Part shown: piece after piece, positions 42,867 through 51,355 of the stretch
Layout of the letters: every line of letters begins with the position of its first letter
How positions within the stretch are numbered: position 1 is the first letter of the stretch
From: Pyxidicoccus parkwaysis
GTDB lineage: Bacteria > Myxococcota > Myxococcia > Myxococcales > Myxococcaceae
Assembly: GCF_017301735.1 (NCBI RefSeq)
Contig: NZ_CP071090.1
Location: forward strand, 8,546,001-8,610,000
Length of the DNA: 64,000 nucleotides
Reading direction: 5' to 3'
The notes under the pieces: model-generated
Databases searched by the model: none
Seen by the model: the letters and a program-made list of their open reading frames with translations, nothing else
Told to the model about the DNA's origin: nothing
Position numbers and translations under genes: made by a program

Positions 42867-44705
42867 ATGAAGCGGAGCACCACCTCCCTGCTGTTCCTGA
42901 CCGCGCTCGCCACACTCACGAGCGGCTGCTTCCTGCGGACGGACTACCTCCTGGGCGAGCTGAACAAGCCCTCGGAGCCCACGGCCGCGCCTCCGCCCAT
43001 TCCCGCCCGCGAGCGCGTGGCGCGGCTGACGCGCGCCCAGCTCGTGGACGCGTACGTGGACTCGCGCGAGGTGGCCCGCTGGATGTCCGCCCTGGGCAGC
43101 TCGCCCCAGGTCATCCTCGACCAGATGGAGTGCCTGCGGAAGTCATCCGGCGGCACCAACAAGGTCTGCTTCGAGAACTTCATGGACAAGGCGGTGACGG
43201 ACTCGCTCTGGGGCCTGCCGCCGCCGCCCAAGGACGTGGACCCCGTCAACCCAGACGCCGCCGAGGTGGACGCGGCGCGCTTCCTCGCCAACGCCATGAG
43301 CATCGCCCAGTCGCTGGTGTCGCTGCAGGACTCGCTGCAGGAGCAGGTGGGCCCGGACCTGCTCGGCCCCGGCATCCAGGAGGGCGCCGAGTCCGCCGCG
43401 CAGTACGTCAGCGCCCGCCGCTGGGGCCGCAAGCTGGGGCGCCCGTCCAATGCGGTGGTGCTCAGCGGCGGCGGCGCCAATGGCGCCTTCAGCGCCGGCA
43501 TCATGTGGCGGCTGCTCGGCATCCTCGAGCAGTGCCGCGGCAAGCCCGAGCCCGAGGGCTGCGGGGATGCGCGCATCGACCTGGCCGCCGGCACCAGCAC
43601 GGGGGCGCTCATCAGCACCATGGTGGACCTCTTCCACACGCCGGGCCAGGAGGCGCGGGCCCGCCGGCTGCTGCTCGACAACTACACCTGCACGGTGGAG
43701 TCGGACCTGTACTGCGTCAACTCCACGTGGATTTGGAAGATTGCCTCGGACCTGCGCGGGCTCGTCCGCTTCGACGGCGTGCAGAGCAAGCTGCGCGGCG
43801 CCGTCGTCCCCGCGCAGTTCAACAATGACACGGAGCTCGTGGCCGTCTCGGTGGACTTCAACACCGGCGACGTCTACGGCATCAGCGACCAGGACCCGCA
43901 GGACATCGACCCGAACGCGTCCGAGCAGCAGCGCGTGGAGGGCTTCATCAACGCCGTGGTGGCCTCCATCGTCGAGCCCGTCCTCGCCGAGCCCATCCCG
44001 TGGGTGCCCTCCAACGCCGGCCGCCTCCAGGGGACGTTCCTCGACGGTGGCGTGCGCTCCGGCCTGCCGCTGCTGCAGGCCGTGCAGCGCGGCGCCGAGC
44101 GCGTGCTGGTGATTTCCACCGGCGGCCTCCAGGCGGAGAACGCCCACCCGCCGCCCCACGCCGTCAGCACGCTGATGCGCACCATCGACCTGTTCGTCAC
44201 ACAGCCGCGCGTGGGCGAGGTGCAGCAGGGCGAGCTGGCCGCGGTCGGCCGCCGCTTCGCCGAGTTCAACGTCTGCGAGGAGCGGCTGGCGGACGTGCGG
44301 AACACGGGCAACGTGGGCCCCTTCTGCCGCCGCACCGGCCCGGGCTTCGTGCCCAAGGAGCCCGTGGCGCTCCAGGCGGCCACCAGCATGTGGCTGGGCG
44401 CCGCGCGCTTCGAGCAGGTGGCGTCGAGCTGGCGCTCCGCGTGGATGTTCCGCCCGGAGTCCACGCTGCAGACGGCCAGCGGCTACTCCTTCTCTCCCGC
44501 CGTCATGCGGCCCCTCTTCGAGGACGGCGTGAAGACCTTCCAGCAGCGGTGCACGGAGGTGCTGCGCCTCTTCGACATCCGCGGCGACATCGCGAAGCGC
44601 GAGTGCGAGAAGTCCGGGGACGCTGCGGTGGCGGAGGCCGAGAAGCAGTTCCACCCGGTGGGGATGTGCACGGACAAGAAACCGGAGCAGCGCAAGTGCG
44701 ACTGA
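42867..44705 (+). CDS. Patatin-like phospholipase lipoprotein
   Basis: The protein has 612 residues with a lipoprotein signal (LLFLTALATLTSGCFL, Cys near 21). The patatin domain begins around residue 195: oxyanion motif VVLSGGGANGAFSAG, nucleophile elbow AAGTSTGALIST (GxSxG near 242) and catalytic DGG in FLDGGVRSGLP near 392. So the Ser-Asp dyad is intact. It probably cleaves acyl chains from lipids on the cell surface or in the periplasm. The C-terminal 180 residues have several cysteines and no known domain. The next gene (trypsin-like) overlaps it by ten bases if its GTG start is right. Confidence 0.88.
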   Translation: MKRSTTSLLFLTALATLTSGCFLRTDYLLGELNKPSEPTAAPPPIPARERVARLTRAQLVDAYVDSREVARWMSALGSSPQVILDQMECLRKSSGGTNKVCFENFMDKAVTDSLWGLPPPPKDVDPVNPDAAEVDAARFLANAMSIAQSLVSLQDSLQEQVGPDLLGPGIQEGAESAAQYVSARRWGRKLGRPSNAVVLSGGGANGAFSAGIMWRLLGILEQCRGKPEPEGCGDARIDLAAGTSTGALISTMVDLFHTPGQEARARRLLLDNYTCTVESDLYCVNSTWIWKIASDLRGLVRFDGVQSKLRGAVVPAQFNNDTELVAVSVDFNTGDVYGISDQDPQDIDPNASEQQRVEGFINAVVASIVEPVLAEPIPWVPSNAGRLQGTFLDGGVRSGLPLLQAVQRGAERVLVISTGGLQAENAHPPPHAVSTLMRTIDLFVTQPRVGEVQQGELAAVGRRFAEFNVCEERLADVRNTGNVGPFCRRTGPGFVPKEPVALQAATSMWLGAARFEQVASSWRSAWMFRPESTLQTASGYSFSPAVMRPLFEDGVKTFQQRCTEVLRLFDIRGDIAKRECEKSGDAAVAEAEKQFHPVGMCTDKKPEQRKCD

Positions 44706-45757
44706 CGCCCGAGCAGATGCGGCGCGTGGTCCACGCCGTCTCCGTCGGGAGGGACCCGACCCCGCCGCCCGTGGCCCGCGTGGCCCGGAAGTCGGCCCGC
44801 GCCGCGCGCAAGCCGGACGGAGCGCCCCTCCTCGCGAAGGAGCACGCGCACTGGTGGACCGCGCCCAACGTGGTGGGCCTGTGCTTCGCGCCCAAGGTGC
44901 GCAACGGGCGTGTGGATGACCTGGCGCTCCAGGTGCTGGTGCGCCTCAAGCGTCCCAGGCACCGCGTGCCGGAGCGCCGCCGCATCCCCGAGTTCGTGCG
45001 CGTGGACGGCCTGGGGCTGCGCGGGCGCGTGCCCACCGACGTGCGCGAGGTGGGCACGCCGTGGCTGGAGTCCTTCATCAGCGACGCGCGCCCGGTGCTG
45101 CCGGGCTTCAACATCAGCCACCGGCGCGGCGGCTCCGGCACGCTGGGGTGCGCGGTGCGCGCCCTCGACACGGGCGAGCTGCTCGGCCTGTCCTGCGCGC
45201 ACGTCCTCGGAAACTTCGGCCTCGGCGCTCCGGGGGACAGGGTGCTCGCCCCGTCGGAGGAGGAGGCGAGGGACCACGGAGGCCTCGCGGCCGCGCGGTT
45301 CGGCACACTCGTGCGCATGGGGCCGCTCGTCCCGGGCCGTGAGCAGGCCCCCTCCAACGTGGACGCGGCCACGGTGCGCCCGGACTCGCCCGAGCTCCTG
45401 GGCACCTCCATCGCGGTGCTGAACGTCGAGCCCACCGTGCAGCGGGACGATGTGCCCCTGTGCCTGCCGGTGCGCCTGGTGGGCTCCACCAGCGAGCAGG
45501 TGTCCGGCACCGTCGCGGCGCTGCACCTCACCATCGGCCTGCCCTACCCCACCGCGGACGGCGGCACGCAGCTCCTCTGGTTCACGGACCAGCTTGGCGT
45601 CACCTCCTGCACGAATCCGGGGGACTCGGGCGCGCTGGTGCTGGACGACACGGGCGCGGCGGTGGGCCTCCACCAGGCGGCCATCGAGGGCCTGAGCGTG
45701 TGCACGCCCATCCGCCGCGTGCTCGACAGCGTCGGGTGCACCCTGCCGTCAGCATGA
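44696..45757 (+). CDS. Trypsin-like serine protease-fold protein
   Basis: The protein has 353 residues from GTG 44696; GGAG stands nine bases upstream inside the patatin gene. An alternative ATG is 44717. No signal peptide is seen. The triad of chymotrypsin-like enzymes is recognisable: His169 in LSCAHVLGNF, Asp223 in NVDAATV and Ser311 in TNPGDSGALVLDDTG. LGCAVRALDTGELLGLSCAH is a typical first-barrel strand pair. The N-terminal 100 residues are basic and not recognised. Coupling to the patatin gene suggests joint function, for example predation or defence, but the protein looks cytoplasmic. Confidence 0.78.
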   Translation: MRLTPEQMRRVVHAVSVGRDPTPPPVARVARKSARAARKPDGAPLLAKEHAHWWTAPNVVGLCFAPKVRNGRVDDLALQVLVRLKRPRHRVPERRRIPEFVRVDGLGLRGRVPTDVREVGTPWLESFISDARPVLPGFNISHRRGGSGTLGCAVRALDTGELLGLSCAHVLGNFGLGAPGDRVLAPSEEEARDHGGLAAARFGTLVRMGPLVPGREQAPSNVDAATVRPDSPELLGTSIAVLNVEPTVQRDDVPLCLPVRLVGSTSEQVSGTVAALHLTIGLPYPTADGGTQLLWFTDQLGVTSCTNPGDSGALVLDDTGAAVGLHQAAIEGLSVCTPIRRVLDSVGCTLPSA

Positions 45758-45805
45758 GACCTATCCTTCCTCCAGGGCGCCCCTCCCGGGGCCCCGGGTG
45801 AGTGC

Positions 45806-46429
45806 ATGGCCAACCCGTCCGTCATCCGCTGGGCCGTCATCCCCCTGGTGAGCCTGGGCATCCTCGTGCTCGCCGCCGCGCTGTCCTTGTGGCTCACCCG
45901 GCCGCAAGCCCCCCGGCCCGAGGCCCCTCCCCCCCAGGTGGCCGAGCAACCCGACCCGTCCATCCCCCCGCTGGAGAAGCCCGCCGTCGTCCCGCCCCCG
46001 CCCTTCCCCTCCCACCCGAGCCAGCTCCCGACCCCGCCCACGCCCACCGAGACGGCCGCGCCCTCCGGGGCCCGGCGCGTGGCGGAAGTCGAGCCCGTCA
46101 TCGAGTCCACCACCGGCCGCATCACCCCCGAGGACGTCCGCGTCGCCATCCGCTCCGTGACTCCGCTCGTCCAGGAATGTTTCGAGGACGCGGCACAGCG
46201 AAACCGGGGTCCTCAGACGGTGCGGCTGCGCTTCACGGTGGAGGGCCAGGGGGAGGCGGGGCAGATGACGGGCGGTGAATTGCTGGCGAGCAGCATCCCG
46301 GACCCGATGGTGCAGGCGTGTGTGCTGGACTCGCTCCTGGACGCCCGGTTCCCCGCCCCTCCAGGTGGGGGGAAGGCGACGGTCGTCTACCCCTTCGAGT
46401 TCCGCGTACTGGGGGAGGCTGGCCGGTAG
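45806..46429 (+). CDS. AgmX/PglI C-terminal domain protein (TonB-like topology)
   Basis: The protein has 207 residues: an N-terminal membrane helix (WAVIPLVSLGILVLAAALSL), a Pro-rich spacer of about 50 residues, and a C-terminal domain with PLVQECFEDAAQRNRG, LRFTVEGQGEAGQM and PDPMVQACVLDSLLDARFP. This is the AgmX/PglI-type module found often in myxobacteria, with two conserved Cys (QECF and QACV). Such proteins relate to TonB-like periplasmic spanning parts and gliding-motility factors. It follows the protease by 48 bases. Confidence 0.85.
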   Translation: MANPSVIRWAVIPLVSLGILVLAAALSLWLTRPQAPRPEAPPPQVAEQPDPSIPPLEKPAVVPPPPFPSHPSQLPTPPTPTETAAPSGARRVAEVEPVIESTTGRITPEDVRVAIRSVTPLVQECFEDAAQRNRGPQTVRLRFTVEGQGEAGQMTGGELLASSIPDPMVQACVLDSLLDARFPAPPGGGKATVVYPFEFRVLGEAGR

Positions 46430-46468
46430 GGCCGGGTTTTGCGTAAGGTGACGCTCCCCCGCCCCCAC

Positions 46469-47305
46469 ATGCCCGTCACCGTCGAACAGCTTGGTACCCG
46501 TGACGCGGAAGCCCTGCGCGCGCTGCTGTCGAAGGACCCGGTCCACAACCTCTACCTGCTGGGGTTGCTGGAGGAGTTCGGCATCGCCCCGCGCGGGCGG
46601 ATTCCCTTCGCCTTCTACGGGCGCTTCGACAACCAGGTGCTCACCGCCGCCGTCTTCGTAGGGGGCGACGGCGGCCTCGTCGTCCCCAGCGCGAGTGACG
46701 CCACCGCCACCAGCGTCATCGCGGATGCGCTGGCCTCCACGCTGAAGCTGCGTGGCACGGTGGGGGACAAGTCCGCGGTGGACGCGCTAGTGCGCAGCCT
46801 GTGCCAGGGCAAGCCGCGCCTGTCGCGCAACCAGCGGCTGTTCAGCGTCTCCGCGGATGACCTGGGCCCCTTCACCAACCCGCTCCTGCGGCTGGCGCGC
46901 GAGGAGGACCTGCCCCGGCTGATGCCCCTGGCGCAGGGCTTCGTGCGCGAGGCGCTGGAGAGAGACCCTTTGGCGGAGGACCCGCGCAACTACGAGGCCC
47001 GCGTCATCCAGCGCGTGCGCCAGCGCCGCACGTACGTGCTGGAGGAGGCGGGCGGGCTGGTGTTCAAGGTGGACATCGGCAGCCGCTCCCAGTACGGCGC
47101 GGAGCTGGAAGGCCTCTACACGCTGCCCGCCGAGCGGAAGAAGGGCCACGCCACGCTGTGCCTGGGACAGATTTCCCGGCACCTCCTGTCCTCGCTGCCC
47201 CGGCTGACCCTGCGCATCGACGAGCGCGACGAGAGCACGGCCCGCATCGCCCGCAAGGTCGGCTACCTGGCCGGCCGTACGCAGCGGCTCGTCCTGGTCG
47301 ACTAG
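46469..47305 (+). CDS. GNAT-family acetyltransferase with N-terminal DUF4081-like domain
   Basis: From ATG 46469 the protein has 278 residues; a TTG at 46439 would add ten. The N-terminal half (DPVHNLYLLGLLEEFGIAP, FYGRFDNQVLTAAVFVGG) fits the DUF4081 pattern that precedes some GNAT domains. The GNAT part has RREEDLPRLMPLA-like start, YGAELEGLYTLPAERKKGHAT (acetyl-CoA loop) and RIARKVGYLAG. The substrate is unknown. It stands ten bases after the AgmX-type gene if TTG is used, forty if ATG is used. Confidence 0.75.
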   Translation: MPVTVEQLGTRDAEALRALLSKDPVHNLYLLGLLEEFGIAPRGRIPFAFYGRFDNQVLTAAVFVGGDGGLVVPSASDATATSVIADALASTLKLRGTVGDKSAVDALVRSLCQGKPRLSRNQRLFSVSADDLGPFTNPLLRLAREEDLPRLMPLAQGFVREALERDPLAEDPRNYEARVIQRVRQRRTYVLEEAGGLVFKVDIGSRSQYGAELEGLYTLPAERKKGHATLCLGQISRHLLSSLPRLTLRIDERDESTARIARKVGYLAGRTQRLVLVD

Positions 47306-47334
47306 GCCCGCGTGCCCTACAGTCCGGCGCGTCC

Positions 47335-47958
47335 ATGAGCCGTCCCACGCCTTCCCGCCGTCCCCTCTCCGGAGAGGGTCCCGTCATCCTCCACGCCGCC
47401 ACGGACTCGCGCTGGCTGCCGCTGGCGCTCGAGCGCTTCGACGAGGTGCTGGTGGACCACGCCCACTGCGAGAAGAAGGCCGCCGCCAACGCGCTGTCGC
47501 TGCTCCAGGTGTACCCGGACCTGCCGGGCTTGCCGGCGCAGATGGCGCGGCTGGCGCGCGAGGAGAGCGCGCACCTGGCCAAGGTGCTGGAGTTGATGGA
47601 CGCGCGCGGCCTCACGCTGACGAAGGATTCTGGGGACCCGTACGCGCAGGGCCTGCAGAAGCTGGTGCGCACGCCGTCCGCCGAGCGCCGCGTGGACCGG
47701 CTGCTGGTGGCCGCCGTCATCGAGGCGCGCTCGTGCGAGCGCCTGTCGCTGCTCGCCGAGGGACTCACCGACCCGGCGCTGGCGCGCTTCTACGGAGAGC
47801 TGGCCCAGTCCGAGGACGGGCACCAGTCCCTCTTCTTCCGGCTCGCCGTCACCGCCGCCCAGGGCAACGAGGCCAGCGTGCGCGAGCGGCTGGAGTGGAT
47901 GCTGGAGCGCGAGGCGCAGGTGATTGCCGACGTGGGCCTGCGCGCCGCCATCCACTGA
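47335..47958 (+). CDS. miaE: tRNA-(ms2io6A)-hydroxylase
   Basis: The protein has 207 residues. MiaE is a di-iron oxygenase that hydroxylates the isopentenyl side chain of ms2i6A at position 37 of tRNA. The ferritin-like fold has iron ligands in VDHAHCEKKAAANALSLL and AREESAHLAKVLELM, then AAVIEARSCERLSLL and AQSEDGHQSLFF, as in characterised members. ATG 47335 is preceded by no strong site. miaA and miaB are not in the window. Confidence 0.92.
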   Translation: MSRPTPSRRPLSGEGPVILHAATDSRWLPLALERFDEVLVDHAHCEKKAAANALSLLQVYPDLPGLPAQMARLAREESAHLAKVLELMDARGLTLTKDSGDPYAQGLQKLVRTPSAERRVDRLLVAAVIEARSCERLSLLAEGLTDPALARFYGELAQSEDGHQSLFFRLAVTAAQGNEASVRERLEWMLEREAQVIADVGLRAAIH

Positions 47959-47967
47959 GGTGAAGCG

Positions 47968-49833
47968 TCAGGGTCCCGGCTTCGCGGCGGCCACGACACT
48001 CACCGGTGTCCCGCGCGCGGGCGCGTCGTGCGCGGCCTTCTCGAAGGGCCACACCCAGGGCACTGCCACCACGAGCGCGGCCAGCAGCAGCGCGGTGAGC
48101 GGCGTGCCGAGGCGGAAGAAGTCCGTGAAGCGGTAGTGGCCCGGGCCGTAGACGAGCACACAGCTGGGCTCCAGCGGGGTGATGAACGAGCAGCTCGCCG
48201 CCAGCGTCACGCCCATGGCGAAGGGCCGAGGGTCCACGCCGAGCTGCTGCGCGGCATTGAGGGCCACCGGCAGCACCACCAGCGCCGCGGCCTGGTTGCT
48301 CATGGGCGCGGACAGGAGGATGGTCAGCACCATCAGCAGCCCCATCACCGTGCGCGGGCCGCCGTAAGCGCCCAGCCTCGCCACCGCGTCGCCGATGAAC
48401 TTCCCCGCGCCGCTCTCCTCCATGGCCAGGCCCAGCGCCATCATGGAGCCGATGAGCAGCACCACGCGCCAGTCCACGCGGAAGGCGATGCGCGCGTCCA
48501 CGCAGCCGGTGGCAATCATCGCCAGCATGCCGGTGAGCCCGGCCACCGACAGCGGCACCACATCCAGCGAACCCGCCGCCAGCGCGCCGAGGAAGAGCAC
48601 CACCGCGAGCAGCGCCTTGCCGTGGCGCGGCGGCTGGTACTCGTGACCGCCCAGCACCACGAGGTTGGCGCCGCCCGCCAGCTCCGACACCTTCTCCTTC
48701 GGGCCGCGCAGCAGCAGCACGTCGCCCACCGACAGCGGCAGCGTCGACATCGAGCGCTCGCCGAAGATGCGTCCCAGCAGTTGCAACTTGGTGACGCGTT
48801 GAATCGCCGGGGCCCGGTGCAGCGCCAGCGCGACGAGGCCATAGCGCTCCAGGAACAGCGTCTCCTTCAGGCTGCGTCCCACCAGGGTGCTGCCCAGGGG
48901 CACGCTGGCTTCGATGAGCACGGTGTCCTTGTCGCTCAGCTCGGAGTCCGAGAGCCTCACGTCCGGACGGATTTCGATGCCGCGCAGGTCCTTCACGCGG
49001 AGGATGTCCTCGCGGTGGCCCTCGACGATGAGGCGCTCGTCTCCCTGGAGGCGGTAGGTCGGCACCGCCGGGAGCGTCTGCCCGTTGCGCAGGACGCCGA
49101 TGACGCGCAGGCCCAGTCCTTCGGTGATGTCTGCCAGCTCCTTGCCGATGTAGCGCGAGTCCGACGGCAGCATGGCCTCGGTGAGGTAGTCGCGCAGCGT
49201 CCAGTCCTCCACGCCACCCTGCCCCTCGCGCGCCGGCAGGAGCAGCGGTGCCAGCAGCACCACCACGAGGATGCCGATGACGCAGAGGGGGAATCCCACC
49301 GGCGCCAGCTCCGCCACGCCGATGGCGGACATGCCCATGCGCTGCAGCGCCGCGGACACGACGAGGTTGGTGGACGTGCCGTAGAGGAAAATCATGCCGC
49401 CCAGCATCGACGCGTAGGCCAGCGGCAGGAGCACCTTGCTCTTGGGCACCTTCGCGCGCTGCGCGGCGCCGATGGCCACGGGCAGGAAGGCCGCCGTCGT
49501 CACGGTGTTGGAGATGACGGATGAGAAGGCGGCGACGGCGACCATCATCGCCATGACGAAGGTCTGGTGGCCGAAGCGGGCGAAGAAGGCCAGGCGCTGG
49601 CCGATGAGCTGCACCACGCCCGTGGAGGCAAGCCCCTGCGTCATGGCGAGCAGGGTGAAGATGAAGATGACGGTGTCGTTGCTGAATCCCTCGAAGGCCT
49701 GCGTCGGCGTGAGCACCCGGGTCAGCGCCAGCAGGCACACCACCACGAGCGAGCTGACCTCGATGGGGATGGCGTCGATGGAGAACAGCACCAGCGCGAC
49801 GACGACGATGCCGAGGACGATGGCGATGGTCAT
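47968..49833 (-). CDS. SLC13-family permease with RCK_C domains
   Basis: The protein has 621 residues. It is a large membrane transporter (sodium-coupled dicarboxylate or sulfate type). The first helix bundle has AAFSSVISNTVTTAAFLP and MIFLYGTSTNLVVSA; the second has LSAPMSNQAAALVVLPVAL and ITPLEPSCVLVYGPG, both hallmark Ser-Asn-Thr motifs. In between, two TrkA-C-type domains at about 205-370 contain GLRVIGVLRNGQTLP and LVALALHRAPAIQ. The start is ATG 49833. It converges with miaE, ten bases apart. The substrate cannot be named. Confidence 0.92.
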   Translation of the reverse strand: MTIAIVLGIVVVALVLFSIDAIPIEVSSLVVVCLLALTRVLTPTQAFEGFSNDTVIFIFTLLAMTQGLASTGVVQLIGQRLAFFARFGHQTFVMAMMVAVAAFSSVISNTVTTAAFLPVAIGAAQRAKVPKSKVLLPLAYASMLGGMIFLYGTSTNLVVSAALQRMGMSAIGVAELAPVGFPLCVIGILVVVLLAPLLLPAREGQGGVEDWTLRDYLTEAMLPSDSRYIGKELADITEGLGLRVIGVLRNGQTLPAVPTYRLQGDERLIVEGHREDILRVKDLRGIEIRPDVRLSDSELSDKDTVLIEASVPLGSTLVGRSLKETLFLERYGLVALALHRAPAIQRVTKLQLLGRIFGERSMSTLPLSVGDVLLLRGPKEKVSELAGGANLVVLGGHEYQPPRHGKALLAVVLFLGALAAGSLDVVPLSVAGLTGMLAMIATGCVDARIAFRVDWRVVLLIGSMMALGLAMEESGAGKFIGDAVARLGAYGGPRTVMGLLMVLTILLSAPMSNQAAALVVLPVALNAAQQLGVDPRPFAMGVTLAASCSFITPLEPSCVLVYGPGHYRFTDFFRLGTPLTALLLAALVVAVPWVWPFEKAAHDAPARGTPVSVVAAAKPGP

Positions 49834-50046
49834 GAGGCCCGCCACCAACCTGTGCGCTCCGTCCACGGAGGGTGAGCCCCCTTGCGCGCCGGGCCGTCCA
49901 CTATTGGAAGCACGGTTGCTGCTCCAGGGCGCCCCGCCCGGTGGGCGAGCTGACGGCCGGACGCCCCGCGCGGTGATTTCCCGCCGAAAGCAGCGCTGTC
50001 CTCGGGCCTCTCGTCTGGCCCGCCATGTGCTCTGGGCCGGGCCACC

Positions 50047-51069
50047 ATGTCTGGCCCGCACGACCTCTTCGTCCGCTACACCTTCGGCCATCCAGAGCGG
50101 GCCGCGGCCGAGCTGCGCGCCGTGCTGCCCGCGCCAATCGTCTCGGCGGTGGACTGGACGTCTCTGCGCCGGGAGCCCGGCAGCGTCGTGGACCCGGAAC
50201 TGCGAGAAACCGAGAGCGACCTGCTCTTCACGGCACGCCTGCGCACGGGTGAGTCGCTGCTGCTGTACGTGTTGCTGGAGCACCAGTCCACGGTGGACCG
50301 GTGGATGGCGCTGCGCATGCTGCGCTACGTGGTGCGCCAATTGGAGCGCTGGCGTCAGGAGCATCCGGACAGCACCGTGCTCCCGCCCATCCTCCCGCTC
50401 GTCATGTACCACGGGCCGGAAGGGGCCTGGACGGCACCGCGTCGCGTGGAGGAGCTCTTCGCGCTGCCCGGTCAGGGACGGGCACGGTGGCGGGCGCTGA
50501 TGCCGCGCTTCGAGTACCAGTTGGATGACCTGACGGCGGAGCGGGAGGAGGCGCTGAGGGAGCGCCCCGGTCCGCCCCTGGTCCGGCTGGCATGGCTCGC
50601 ATTGCGGTACGGACGCAGCAAGGTGCTGGCGCGGAAACTGCCGGAGTGGGTGGCGCTCTTCGCGCAGGTGCACGCAGGTCCGGAAGGCGCGGAAGGACTG
50701 GCGGTGCTCGTCCGGTACCTCCTGTTGACTGGAGACGACGCGACGCAGGAAGCAACCGGACGGGTGTTACATTCGGTGCTGGGTGAGCAGCGTACGGAGG
50801 AACTGATGCGGAGCTACGGCGAGAAACTCATCGAGCGGGGACTCCAGCAAGGTATGGCGAGAGGCCGTGAGGAGGGACTGGCACAGGGACTGACCCGCGC
50901 ACGTGCCGAGGACATCCTGCGGATCCTGGCCGCGCACGGCGTGCAGGTGGACGAAGCGACCCGGCAGCGCGTCCTCACGTGCACGGACATGGCCACGCTG
51001 GACCGCTGGTTCGACAAATCCCTGAATGCCGCCACCCTCACCTCGGTGCTCGTCGAACTGTCGCAGTAG
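50047..51069 (+). CDS. Rpn-family recombination-promoting nuclease / putative transposase-like protein
   Basis: The protein has 340 residues. The PD-(D/E)xK-type nuclease core of the Rpn/YhgA family is at the start: DLFVRYTFGHPERAAAEL, then SDLLFTARLRTGESLLLYVLLEHQS, quoted in pieces as DLLFTARL and YVLLEHQSTVDRWM, with the catalytic Asp and Glu-x-Gln. PLVMYHGPEGAW is also typical. The C-terminal region LIERGLQQGMARGREEGLAQG is a charged helix common in this family. Rpn proteins cleave DNA and stimulate recombination; some function in phage defence. No mobile element is next to it. Confidence 0.88.
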   Translation: MSGPHDLFVRYTFGHPERAAAELRAVLPAPIVSAVDWTSLRREPGSVVDPELRETESDLLFTARLRTGESLLLYVLLEHQSTVDRWMALRMLRYVVRQLERWRQEHPDSTVLPPILPLVMYHGPEGAWTAPRRVEELFALPGQGRARWRALMPRFEYQLDDLTAEREEALRERPGPPLVRLAWLALRYGRSKVLARKLPEWVALFAQVHAGPEGAEGLAVLVRYLLLTGDDATQEATGRVLHSVLGEQRTEELMRSYGEKLIERGLQQGMARGREEGLAQGLTRARAEDILRILAAHGVQVDEATRQRVLTCTDMATLDRWFDKSLNAATLTSVLVELSQ

Positions 51070-51355
51070 CCGCCGTAGGACGTCCCCCAGACGTCGCTGC
51101 CTGCACGGGCGCACGCGAGCCGTGCGCCCGCGTCATACGCGGTGCCCCTGGCGCACTGTGTCGTCAACTACTGGATGACCGGTCGCTGATAAGTGGAATT
51201 AGGAGACGCTGTCTGGCCGGCCGGTTGACTGCCGGACGCCAGTTGCATTCCCGGCCTCCATCCAGAAGCTTTGTCGTCTCTCCCGTTGGTAGGTTCCGGC
51301 CCCCTTGGGACCGTACGCGGGAATCCCTATTTCGAGACGACACGAGGAAACTTCG

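Noticed and set aside
49834..50673. 280-codon upstream extension of the SLC13 permease
   Set aside because: It overlaps the Rpn gene antisense, has no membrane or domain signal, and the natural permease start with its first helix is ATG 49833.
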